From: Coenobita brevimanus
Lineage: Eukaryota; Arthropoda; Malacostraca; Decapoda; Coenobitidae
Reading direction: 5' to 3'
Assembly: GCA_032717465.1 (NCBI GenBank)
Contig: CM064658.1
Span: forward strand, 7,980,895 to 8,044,894
Length of the DNA: 64,000 bases
Under the pieces are notes generated by a model. It saw only the letters and a list, made by a program, of their open reading frames with translations. It had not been told where the DNA came from and searched no databases. A program made the translations under genes and the position numbers. Shown here piece by piece: positions 41,244 to 51,292 of the stretch (its first letter is position 1; each line of letters opens with the position of its first letter).

Positions 41244-41507
41244 ACTATAGTCGCGGCGCACGACTCTGAGGGTGTCATTATCATACCCTGGCAACCTGCC
41301 ATTCAAAAATGCTTCCGATTTCATATCATTATACACGAATCATATTATTATGCACGGATATATTATACACGAATATTATTATACACGACCATATTACACA
41401 CGAATCACATGCGTCTCATACTATGCCCGAAATCAGACGCACCTTTGAATAATAGGTTGCCAGGGCACGATAATAACAATCTCAGAGTCGCGCGCCGCGA
41501 CTATAGT
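41244..41507. mobile_element. Palindromic MITE-like element, 264 bp
   Basis: The left arm ACTATAGTCGCGGCGC..CGACTCTGAG through CCCTGGCAACCT (41244-41310) is the inverted repeat of the right arm ending at 41507, about 65 bp each. The centre has ATTATACACGAATATT-like tandem units. No coding content; the target duplication is unclear, possibly TA. Confidence 0.7.
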
Positions 41508-41639
41508 GAACGAGTCAAACAGCTTATGGTAAGAGAAAGAAGTGGTGCAAACTGGACTTAATTTCACACAAGAAGAAAGATATACAGCGATATGTGCGGT
41601 AAACAAAGCATGGCGGGTAACGGTACAGCCTGAAAAGGG

Positions 41640-42575
41640 AAACAAGCTACTACGGTCTATAGTTGCGGCATATCCAAAGGAAATGTGAGTAGCAAGGATG
41701 AAGCCTTGTTGTGCAATTTATGTGCAATGTGGCATCATATTGATTGTGAAAAAGTTCAGAAGGAGGTCTACAAGTTCTTAAGGAGTCATGACGTGGAAAA
41801 TCTTCACTGGTACTGTGACAAATGTAAAGTGGTGTCAGGAAAAATTGTATCTCATGTGACAAAACTCTCCAAAAGGCAGGATGAGATGGATGTAAGGTTG
41901 AATGCTCTAGAGAAGGATTTTGAAGAAAAGTATGAGAAAATAATCAGTGGGGTGGCAGATGTGAAAAGCAAAATGAATAGTGAAACGGCTTAGGTGAGGG
42001 AAAAAATGGGCACAAATAAACATAATCTAGATTCCTACAGGGATGCACTGCAGAAAGAGGCCCAACAAATTCAGCAACATAATGTCCAGGAGAGGCAGGT
42101 CATAAAGGAGGACAAAAGACAACTCTAATGCAAGTGCTGAATAGGATGGAAAGGAGGAACAATTTAGTAATTTATGGCGTGCCTGAACAAGTCAATAGAA
42201 GTGCAAATTTTAGTCTTCGATCAGAAAAATATAAGCAGGAAAAAAATGATAGTTCAGGAAGTAGGTGCAGTAACTGGAGTGGAGATATATGATGATGACA
42301 TAATGGACATGAGGAGAGTGGGGAAATATGAGTCATATAAAGATGCAGGGAATTCCAAGACTAAGGGAAGGCCATTAGTGGTAACCCATCGTGAAGGAAT
42401 AAAGGACAAATTGATAAAAAATGCCTACAAATTAAAGGACTCGGAAAGTGAACATTATGAGATATTGAGGAGAGTAATTCTCTCACAAGATATGAACAGG
42501 GAGGAGAGGCAAAAGGACAAGGAACTTAAGGAGGAGGCTAAAGAAAGCAATGCAAGTCAAAACGAAATAGATTAG
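41640..42575 (+). pseudogene. CR1-group LINE ORF1 (PHD finger, coiled coil), broken
   Basis: The frame near 41670-41990 has a PHD-type finger (LLCNLCAMWHHIDC, then LHWYCDKC) followed by a heptad-rich helix (LSKRQDEMDVRLNALEKDF). A TAG stops it near 41993. The next piece (42174-42575) has IYDDDIMDMRRVGKY and GRPLVVTHREGIKDKLIKNA, the nucleic-acid-binding region of such ORF1 proteins. ORF1 proteins coat LINE RNA. Confidence 0.75.
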
Positions 42576-42869
42576 GGAAACTGCTATATGGTGAGAGGCG
42601 ATCCATGGGATAGACACATAGTGCGAATAAGGAGGAGGAACCAAAAAGAGGACACAACAAGGACCAAGATGAGGGAAACAGAGGAAGGGGAAATGAAGAT
42701 CGTCGTAGAGGCCAGGAGGCAAGACACCAGGGAGGGAGGACCACAGCCAAACAGGACGAAATGCAGAACCCAGTAACAAAAATTCAAGAGGACCACCCAG
42801 TGGAGGACAGGTTGGCAAAAGTGTAATCTCACCACATGTAAATAATGCAGATTAATTTAGTGTTCTGTT

Positions 42870-43850
42870 TAGCAGTGTGCATGTGTTAACAGCAGATAAA
42901 CTTAGAGAATTGAAATCTAGACTACAGGAATATATTGTAAAACCATATAGTCACTCTCATAAAGAAACTGCCTAAGTCATTTTTCGGCGATTTCTGGATT
43001 TTTGCCCAAAACAGTTCTACATTATGTGGCGCGCCTATTGGTATAGCTGCCTTTGCCAGGTCTAGGGTATGAGTGGTCTAAAATGCGCCTCAAGTTTCTG
43101 CCTAAGTGTTTGAATATTAAGAAAATGAGACAGGTTTTTCTCGATTTCCCGAAAAGTAGAAACAATGACTTAGGCAGTTTCTTTACGAGGGTGACGACAT
43201 GTTATTGCCTTGCTAGAAATTAGGCCCAAGAATCATAGATTTGAGAAAATGCTAGGTGAGTACAGTATTGATGGATACGAAATGATGGAAAATGTTAGGG
43301 AGGCTGATGAGGGGAGAGGTTTGCTTGTGTATGTTAGAAAAGACATTTCTTTCAGTGAGATAGCTTTCGAACAGCAAGTCCCAGCACCGATAAGACAGAT
43401 GATGATAAATTACTGAAATTAATGCAAGAGATAAACAACAAATCGATGAGACACAAGATAATACTAGGGGACTTCATTTTGCCAAATAATATCAATTGGG
43501 AAAACTGTACCACAACATCTGGAATAAAGAGTATGGAATACAAATTTACTGAGATGGTGAGGAACTGCTTCTTGACGCAGCATATCAAGGAAATTACAAG
43601 ACACAGAGGAGAGACGAGAGGTAATGTTATTGATCTGGTATTTAGTAGTGAAGAAGAGATTGTAGAGGACATAAAGATAGAAAGTCCCATTGGGCGAAGT
43701 GACCATGCGTGCATATCCTTCACCTGTGATATAGAAAATGAAGAGAAGACCAGTAAAATGAAAATTTATATGTACGAAAGAGCAGATTATAAATTACTGA
43801 GGCACAAACTAAATATGAACTGGAACACTTGGGCGTGGGAGTTGTAGAAG
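42870..43850 (+). pseudogene. CR1-group LINE endonuclease, split and degraded
   Basis: Apart from the MITE, the pieces are VIALLEIRPKN, GRGLLVYVRKDI, ILGDFILPNNINWEN (Asn of GDFN replaced by Ile), RGNVIDLVFSS and IGRSDHACISF (SDH motif intact). Two frames and a stop near 43414 separate them. Confidence 0.8.
42950..43194. mobile_element. MITE, 245 bp, inserted in the CR1 endonuclease
   Basis: The ends GTCACTCTCATAAAGAAACT..CCTAAGTCATT and, in reverse complement, GTCACCCTCGTAAAGAAACT..CCTAAGTCATT form inverted repeats of about 32 bp. The LINE endonuclease frame continues on the far side at VIALLEIRPKN. The target duplication is not certain (CAT is possible). Confidence 0.8.
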
Positions 43851-44302
43851 ACCTGCGGACAGATTCAGAACTAAACTTTAGGAAGTGATAAGAGAATGCG
43901 TACCGATAAAAGAATGCAAAGACAAATCGATGACGGGGAAGAGAACTAACAAGGATTTACCATTAAACCGGAAGCTTTGGTCAAAAACGAAGAAAATGTC
44001 TTTGGGAAAGATTAAAACATTTGGAAACATATAAAGATGCTAATGATACAGAATACAAAGAGGTGGACATATAATACAGAAGAATCAATAACCAAGTAAG
44101 GTATGAAACTAGGAAAGGGTTAAAAAACTGCGAACGCATTATTTCACAACTATTAAAGGTGAGAACCCAAAGATATTTTGGAAGTAAGTCCAAGAAAAGT
44201 TAATAAGAAGACAAGGTATACCAGATCTCTACAGGAATAATGACAAAACGGCCAAGACATCACCGGACAGAGAAAAGGCAGATTTATTAGCACAATATTT
44301 TA

Positions 44303-45835
44303 GTGGAGTATTTACAGGAGAACCAGAGGGGGAAGTTCTCACTATTCCAGTTAAGCAAGTACCTACACTTACTGACACTGACTTCTCTATCACCAAATAA
44401 AAAAACAGCGCTAAAGAAATTGAAAAGGAACAAATCACCTGGACCAGATGGACTACATCCAAGGATAATAAAGGAGGCAGAGGAGCAGCTTGCAGAACCC
44501 TTACAAATATTATTCAGGCATTCCTTCGAGAATGGTGAATTACCGTCGGACTGGAAAATAGCGAACATAACCGCTATCTTCAAGCAAGGACAGCGCTGTG
44601 ACCCCGGGAATTACAGACCAGTAAGTCTTACAAGTGTGGTTTGTAAACTGATGGAGACACTGATAAGTGAAGGACTCACGGAGCACATGCAAGCAAATTT
44701 GCTATTCAGTAGGAAACAGTTTGGATTTTTACCAGGACGCTCTACAGTTCTTCAGCTCATAAAGGTGATGGATGATTGGACTCAAACTTAAGAGGAGGAA
44801 GGTGCAACGGATGTGTTATACTGTGATTTTATGAAGGCCTTTAATAAAGTGCCACACAAAAGGTTAGAAAAAATCAGGAGCTTCAACTCTGGGGAGAAGA
44901 GTTTAAAGTGGATAGAGGCCTTCTTAAGATCCAGAAAGCAGTGTGTAATAGTTAATGGCCAAAAGTCCGAGGGACATGCAGTGAAAAGCGGAGATCCCAG
45001 GGGTTGGTGTTGGGACCATTATTGTTTGTTTTATACATTAATGATCTTCCTGAAGCCCTAATAAAGGGGAGTAAAATGTACCTTTATGCTTACGATACCA
45101 AAGTGTACAGGCTCATAAGGAACCAGCAAGATATAAGTTGCTGCAAGAGGACATCGACTGCATGAAGGAATGGTCTGAGAAATGGCTGCTGTTATTCCAT
45201 CCCCGAAAATGTAAATATATGCGAATCGGGAAATGTGACACAGGAGACGTGGGATATTGCTTGGGTGAGAAAATGAGCGAAGTCAACTCTGAGAAAGATA
45301 TTGGTGTGATAATTGACAGTAAGTTAAATTATTCAGGACACCTCGCAGAGAAGATAAATAAAAAATAGAATATTGGGACTGATATGGAGGACGTTTGTAT
45401 CTCTGGACGAGGAAATAAATATTTAAGTCTCTATATGTTGTATTCGTCAGGCCCCATTTGGAGTATGCAAATCAGGTATGGGCTCCATATTTAATTAAAG
45501 ATGTAGAGGCAATAGAATATGTACAAAGAAGAGCAAGCAAGTTGGTACCAACACTGAGGAACCTGAGTTATGTGGAACGGTTAAAGAAACTGGGATTACC
45601 AACACTAGCGTATAGAAGAGCAAGAGGCGACATGATAGAGACATATAAGATACTGTTAGAAGTCTATGATCAGGATGTGTGTGAAGGTGTCTTTGTCCTA
45701 CGGGGGGATACGAGAACAAGAGGGCATCCCAAGAAAATCTTCAAGGAAAGAGCAAGATTAGAAAAGAGGAAACACTCATATTGTAACAGAGTTGTGGATA
45801 ATTGGAATGAACTGCCCCAGTATGTTATATAATCA
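44303..45835 (+). pseudogene. CR1-group LINE reverse transcriptase, degraded
   Basis: Successive frames carry KKLKRNKSPGPDGLHPRIIK, ITAIFKQGQRCDPGNYRPVS, FGFLPGRSTVLQL, YCDFMKAFNKVPH (motif A, Asp present), a damaged SGxPQG motif (KSGDPRGW), YAYDTKVY in place of YADDTKVY (first catalytic Asp lost) and a C-terminal WNELPQYVI. At least five frame breaks. Confidence 0.85.
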
Positions 45836-45839
45836 ATAA

Positions 45840-46160
45840 TGAAATTTGAGATCAATTTAGACAAGGCTTGGAGTGATCAAGAGTTAAAGTTTAATTATAA
45901 AGCCAAATTTATGTACAATAAGATTGTTAGTTCTGCCGCCTCCACCACATAGCTGAAAGTTCAGAGCTGGATGTACAGGCCTAGCTGGGCCTCTTCCAGA
46001 TCTACTGTGAGATAAACACCAGTTACAAGGTTTGATATTCAAATATTTGACCTGAAAATAAGATCAACTTATAATTACAGCAAAAAATAGATGTTATCCA
46101 TTCTCAGCTATTTCAAGACAGATATATTATTTCGCCTCTTAGTTTACCATCTTGCTAATC
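45840..46160. other. No gene seen; 3' flank of the CR1 copy
   Basis: Probably includes the LINE 3' untranslated end. No array or open frame of note. Confidence 0.35.
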
Positions 46161-46164
46161 GCGG

Positions 46165-46330
46165 ACTTACCTAATAATCAGGAAATGGGAGAAGTGGAGT
46201 TCCCCCGAGCTAAGCCCTGTATTGGACTATATAGCCCCGCTAGGGTTACAGGAGCGAGCTACCACTCCCGGCACGGCAGCCCGGGCGAGGCTCGAACTCG
46301 CAATCCCCTGATTTTACAACTAATAATCAG
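46165..46330 (-). mobile_element. tRNA-derived SINE, second copy
   Basis: On the minus strand it has GAGTTCGAGCCTC, a near-perfect B box, then AACCCTAGCGGGGCTATATAGT and GGGCTTAGCTCGGGGGAA, matching the SINE at 34208. The A box is not recognisable. Confidence 0.7.
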
Positions 46331-46461
46331 GAGAGATTATGAAAAATAATAGATTTTGCGTCACTACTACGTTTAAAGCCAAGAGTCACTGCCAGTCGTT
46401 TGTAAAATTCACTGATAATGGAAAATTTTTAAATGATCGTAAACAAATACATTACTCGAAT

Positions 46462-46468
<7 letters not shown>

Positions 46469-46542
<74 letters not shown>

Positions 46543-46560
46543 TTTTTTTTTTTTATGCGA
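46469..46560. repeat. (TA)n then poly-T microsatellite
   Basis: About 68 bases of TA, then ATACATATTTTTTTTTTTTT, adjoining the 3' end of the minus-strand LINE. Confidence 0.95.
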
Positions 46561-46639
46561 GGAAGAAGGAACCAAAGGCCATGAGCCCGCAGTAACAGTT
46601 CCCTCCAAGAGAAAAACAAAATACAATATAGAGCTAAAT

Positions 46640-48199
46640 TCAAGATCCGATCATTTTGAGATGCCTGGACACACTGCGTTTGAAAGACTGGAGATCATAG
46701 GCAGCAGGAAATACAGACAGAGGGAGACAGTTCCAGAGTTGACCTGTTGCATAAATGAAAGACTGGGAGTAACGGTTAATTCTTGCATTAGAGAGTTGGA
46801 CAGAAAAAGGATGAGAGTCTGCTGCCAGACGGGTGCTACGCGCCCGTCGTAGAGGTGGAGGAATGCAAGCAGACAGTTCAGAGGAGCAGTGACCATTAAA
46901 GTAGCGATAGAAAAGAGATAAAGATGCAACAGTGCGGCGAAGAGACAGAGGTTGAAGGGAGTCAGTAAGAGGAGGAGAGTTAATGAGACGAAAAGCCTTT
47001 GACTCCACCCTATTGAGAAGAGCTGTATGTGGGGAGCCTCCCCACACATGAGAGTTGTACTCCACACAGGGGCGGATAAAACCCCTGTATAGAGTCAACA
47101 ATTGTGCAGGGGTAAAGAAAGAGCGGAGTCGGCTTAGCACACCCAATCTCTTGGAAGCAGATTTTACAAGAGATGTAATATGATCTTTCCAAGATAAGTC
47201 CCGAGTAAATGAAACCCCAAGCATGTTCAAGGATGATGCAGGATTAATCTGAATATTATTAAACATTAGTGGGTATACCTGTGGAAGATTTTGTCGGGTT
47301 GATAGGTGTAAGAACTGAGTCTTAGAAGCATTAAAGACAACCATATTATTTTTACCCCAGTCAGAGATATGAGCCAAGTCAGACATTAGGTGTGCCATAG
47401 CCTCATCCCTTGTTTCTTGAAGTAACTGTTGAGATGGGCGTTGCGGGAACCAAATGGAAAGGTGAAGGGTGGAGTCATCAGCGTATGAGTGGATAGGGTT
47501 AGATGTACAGCTTAGAAGATCATTGATGAATAAAAGGAAGAGAGTTGGTGATAGGACAGAGCCCTGAGGAACACCACTGTTGATAGATCTAGGAGAAGAA
47601 CGATGGCCGTCTACGACAGCAGCTATAGAACGACCAGAAAGGAAGCTAGCGATGAAGGTACAGATAGAAGGATAGAAACCGTAGGAGGGCAGTTTGGAAA
47701 TTAAAGATTTTTGCCAGACTCGATCGAAAGCCTTTGAGATGTCAAGTGCAATGGCAAAGCTTTCGCCAAAGTCCTGAAAGGAGGATGACCAGGAGTCTGA
47801 AAGGTAGGTGAGAAGATCGCCAGTGGAGCGTCCCTGACGGAACCCGTACTGACGGTCGGAAAGAAGGTTGTGATAGGAAAGATGCCTTAAAAATTTTTTA
47901 TTAAGAATTGACTCGAAAACTTTTGAAATACAGGACGTTAAAGCAATTGGACGATAGTTGGAGGGTTGGGAGTGGTCACCCTTCTTTGGGACTGGCTGAA
48001 TGAGAGCAAACTTCCAGCAAGAAGGAAAGGTACAAGTTGACAGACAAAGGCGAAATAGTTTGCCTAGGCAGGGTGTAAGCACAGAAGCACAGTTTTTGAG
48101 AACAACAGGAGGGACCCCATCAGGCCCATATGCCTTGTTAGTACTGAGGCCAGTAATGGCAGAAAATACATCAACTGAAGAAATTTTAATGTCAGCCAT
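46640..48199 (-). CDS. Jockey-like LINE reverse transcriptase, intact 519-codon frame
   Basis: All RT blocks are in one frame: STNKAYGPDGVPPVVLK, PVPKKGDHSQPSNYRPIALT, QYGFRQGRSTGDLL, FAIALDISKAFDRVW (motif A), SGVPQGSVLSPTLF, HSYADDSTLHL (both catalytic Asp), NMLGVSFTRDLSWKDHI and a C-terminal ATGQLWNCLPLSVFP. Reverse transcriptase primes on nicked target DNA. The ATG at 48199 is internal; the protein originally continued upstream from 48200 in another frame after a one-base loss. Confidence 0.92.
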   Translation of the reverse strand: MADIKISSVDVFSAITGLSTNKAYGPDGVPPVVLKNCASVLTPCLGKLFRLCLSTCTFPSCWKFALIQPVPKKGDHSQPSNYRPIALTSCISKVFESILNKKFLRHLSYHNLLSDRQYGFRQGRSTGDLLTYLSDSWSSSFQDFGESFAIALDISKAFDRVWQKSLISKLPSYGFYPSICTFIASFLSGRSIAAVVDGHRSSPRSINSGVPQGSVLSPTLFLLFINDLLSCTSNPIHSYADDSTLHLSIWFPQRPSQQLLQETRDEAMAHLMSDLAHISDWGKNNMVVFNASKTQFLHLSTRQNLPQVYPLMFNNIQINPASSLNMLGVSFTRDLSWKDHITSLVKSASKRLGVLSRLRSFFTPAQLLTLYRGFIRPCVEYNSHVWGGSPHTALLNRVESKAFRLINSPPLTDSLQPLSLRRTVASLSLFYRYFNGHCSSELSACIPPPLRRARSTRLAADSHPFSVQLSNARINRYSQSFIYATGQLWNCLPLSVFPAAYDLQSFKRSVSRHLKMIGS

Positions 48200-48948
48200 G
48201 AGGAAGTCAGAGGGGGAAGTGATGGAGGAACAGCACCGGAATCGTCTAAGGTGGAATTGGAGGAGAAAGTCTGTGCGAAGAGATCTGCTTTATCAGTAGA
48301 AGAAATAGCTACAGAACCATCAGAGTAGAAAAGAGGAGGGAAGGATGATGAGGTAAAGTTGTTAGAAAGATTTTTGGCAAGGTGCCAGAAGGAGCGGGAA
48401 GAATTCGAGTTGGAGAGTTGAGAGCATTTAGTATGGATGAAATTATTTTTAGTAGAGCGAAGAACAGACTTAGCACGATTCCGGGCAGAAACGTAAAGAT
48501 TATGTGATTCAGGGGTGGGTTGGCTCCGGTACCTTTTGTAGGCCTTCTCCTTGTTGCGGACAGCATTAGAACAAGCATGATTAAACCAAGGCTTTCTTGC
48601 GTTAGTCAAAGGATATGAGAAAGGAATGTATGCTTCCATGCCCGAGAGAATAACCTCTGTAATGCGCAAGGCACACTCAGATGGCTCACGGCCATGGAAG
48701 CAATAATCATTCCAGGGAAAATCAAAGAAGTACTGCCTGAGGGCCTCCCAGTCCGCAGCTCCAAAATGCCAGAGACGACGTTTCCCTGGAGGGTCCGCAG
48801 GCCGTACTGGAGCGATAGGACAGGTTAAGGTAATAAGGTTGTGATCGGAGGAGCCCAACGGAGAGAAAAGATTATAATTACACAAGGTTGATAATGTGTG
48901 AGGTAAAAATGTTGGCAAGTTATTTTTAAGACTGTCGGCAGTGCTCAT
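48200..48948 (-). pseudogene. Jockey-like LINE, end of endonuclease and linker
   Basis: The frame reads FSPLGSSDHNLITLTCPI (the last endonuclease motif SDHN), then LWHFGAADWEALRQYFFDFP, KPWFNHACSNAVRNKEKAYK and SFWHLAKNLSNN, the linker before RT. One base is missing near 48205 relative to the RT frame. The rest of the endonuclease is absent. Confidence 0.85.
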
Positions 48949-50118
48949 TGAAATGCGTGGCTTTAACAGACACACATACGGTACTCCGGAATATTCCGGA
49001 GAATACCATAGTATCCCCGACAACGAGGCGAACCAGAAACAACAGAGTTCGCCCACGAGAATGCCGACACCCCCACTCGGACCCCACGGGGTAGCCGCCA
49101 CCAGCCACCACCATTCCGGGCAACAACGACGCATGTCAGCCCGGGCCGTGCACCCCTGTGACATTCAACCACCACGCCGCCGCCACCGTAGGTGAAAGAC
49201 ACTACCTTCGCGTGGCGGAATCACCGAGTTAGCTAGGGGTGGAGTCAGAAACTATACTCCAGGCAGCGCCCCTAAGGTAGAGACGATCTATGGTCGCTCT
49301 GATAGTGCTAAGGTAGAGACGATCTATGGTCGCTCCCATAAAAATCAGGTAGAGATGATCAATGGTCGCTCCCTGAAAGCTCAGGTAGAGACGATCAACG
49401 GTCGCTCCCTCAGCACTCCAGTAGAGACGATCAATGGTCGCTTCCCTAAAAACAAGGTAGAGACGATCTATGGTCGCTCCCATAAAAATCAGGTAGAGAC
49501 GATCAATGGTCGCTCCCTGGAAGCTCAGGTAGAGACGATCAACAGTCGCTCCCTCAGCACTCCGATAGAGACGATCAATGGTCGCTCCCCTAAAAATCAG
49601 GTAGAGACGATCAATGGTCGCTCCCCTAAAGCTCAGGTAGAGACGATCAATGGTCGCTCCCTCAGCACTCCGGTAGAGACGATCGATGGTCGCTCCCAGG
49701 GTATAGTGAGGAGAAAGACGTCTCCACGACAGGAGGTTGAACTCCAGGGGCCTCGCTCCGGAAATTCTCGGAGAGACCTCCCTGTTTCCCCCGGCCTCTG
49801 TTCCCTACGCGTGGCCCTTGAGAAGACCCACCTGTCGGGCCCCCGTGACAGCCGCTGCCGCAGTCCTCCCCTGACGGCGCCCCTGCTCGTGGGAGACCGC
49901 AGTCCGTCGCCTCTTCCGGCCCGCCCTAGGACACCCGGGCGAGACCTCCCCACGCCCACGTGACGCCGGGACCTGACCCAGAGGTTCATAGACCTCTTCG
50001 GCCCCAGTCCTAAGGGCCTTACACCGGAGCCCAGTCCGGAAACCCCCGGACGTGAGAGGACGCCCTCGCGAGTCGCCCCGTGCCCTCTCGGCTCGCCCCG
50101 CCCTGATGACGCCCTCAC
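48949..50118 (+). repeat. Gypsy family 2 5' LTR, truncated
   Basis: Matches 51289-52523 of the 3' LTR up to GACGCCCTCA and then changes into pol-tail sequence. It contains 12 of the 36-bp units. Its frame from the ATG at 48953 is stopped by TGA at 49193-49195, where the 3' LTR has CGA. Confidence 0.85.
49274..49705 (+). repeat. 36-bp coding minisatellite, 12 units (5' LTR copy)
   Basis: Units read VETINGRSLKAQ and variants (HKNQ, SLSTP, PKNK, LEAQ endings). The order SLKAQ-SLSTP-PKNK-HKNQ recurs, a four-unit higher-order period of 144 bp. Confidence 0.92.
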
Positions 50119-51288
50119 CTCTCCCCCAGTCTACGACAGGGGAGAACGTTATCTTTCCTTTTCCCCCCCTCTCACTATCTCTTCTGTTCTACCTTCCCCT
50201 ATTCCTGCCCCTAGTTCTAACCTTCCCACCGCCATCACTTCACCACCGTTCGCTTTCCCCGCCCACAAGGTTAACTCATTCACCTTCCCTATCACACCCT
50301 CCTCCTCATCCCCAAGCATTCAAACAACCCCGCGAAACCGCATCTCCCCACCACCACCATCTCTCTCTCCCCCTACACTTCACCCCACCTTTCCTCGGCT
50401 CCGACGGCACACACCACCGGCCACATCCCACTCCACAGCCCCTGCCAGGCCACCACGGGTTCAGCACCGCACACCGTCCGCCATCGCCCCCACACCCGCA
50501 CCATCCCCTAGTTTCGTACCCACTGCCCACCCCACACCACTAGCACAGAGCCCTGCTACTGCTCAGACCACTCCACCACCAAACACCGGGATGGCACAAC
50601 AAGATCGCACTCCCTCCTCGCCACCTACCCTCCAAGCCAACTCTCCTGCCACCTCACCCGCCACGCCTCGCTCACCCTCACCCCTTCCCTCCTCTGCCTC
50701 ACCCTTTCCACCCAAGCCCACGTGCCCCGCCCACCCCGCCACCCCCGCAGGACAACCCACTACCACCGCCCTCTCCGCTCCACACCTACGCACGCCTGCT
50801 TCCCCACCCACACCCACCCTCAGAACCACCACCACCACCCCCTCCGGCCGACTCTTATGCCCACCCACCCGATACACACACACCGTCAAGCTACATCAGG
50901 CCCAAATCCCCTCTACCTCTACTCCCCAGAGACTCAACGCCGTATTACCACGACACAAGACCCGGCCTTCACCCACACTGTCCAGCATTCAGCCTCCAAC
51001 CACACCGACAGCCACACCAAGCAACATGAGGATTAAGCGGGCCGTATGGGCCCCTACCCTTACCAAGAACCACCGACTCTGCGGGCCACACCACCTGTTA
51101 AATATCCTCCAGTCGACCACCGCCCCCTCCACCCTCTTCCTCACCTATGACCAAGCACAGGAGGAAAATTCCTACACTGTCGCCTGGCAGAACACACTCC
51201 GACACCTCCAGCCCGTTTACACCACCCCCAACACTCTAGCGTTCCACCTCCAGCCACAGGGACGTGACTTTTTTCAAGAACACGGTGG
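50119..51288 (+). CDS. Gypsy family 2 Pol tail, open into the 3' LTR
   Basis: Part of the single open frame 50591-52573 (660 codons). It is Pro/Thr-rich at first, then PSGRLLCPPTRY, STPQRLNAVLPRHKT, an ATG at 51026 with MRIKRAVWAP, then CGPHHLLNILQSTTAPSTLF, AWQNTLRHLQPVYTTPNTL and GRDFFQEHGG. The frame enters the LTR at 51289 without a stop. The same blocks in the same frame are seen at 31250-31741 in family 1, which argues for coding. Function unknown. Confidence 0.65.
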
Positions 51289-51292
51289 TGAA

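Larger units (their letters stand above)
46555..48948 (-). mobile_element. Jockey-like LINE, 5'-truncated
   Basis: A minus-strand element with a 3' untranslated end at 46555-46640, an RT frame at 46640-48199 and the end of an endonuclease upstream. Homology stops at 48948, immediately at the target duplication of the family 2 LTR. A second 3' fragment of the same family lies at 37555-37860. Confidence 0.88.
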
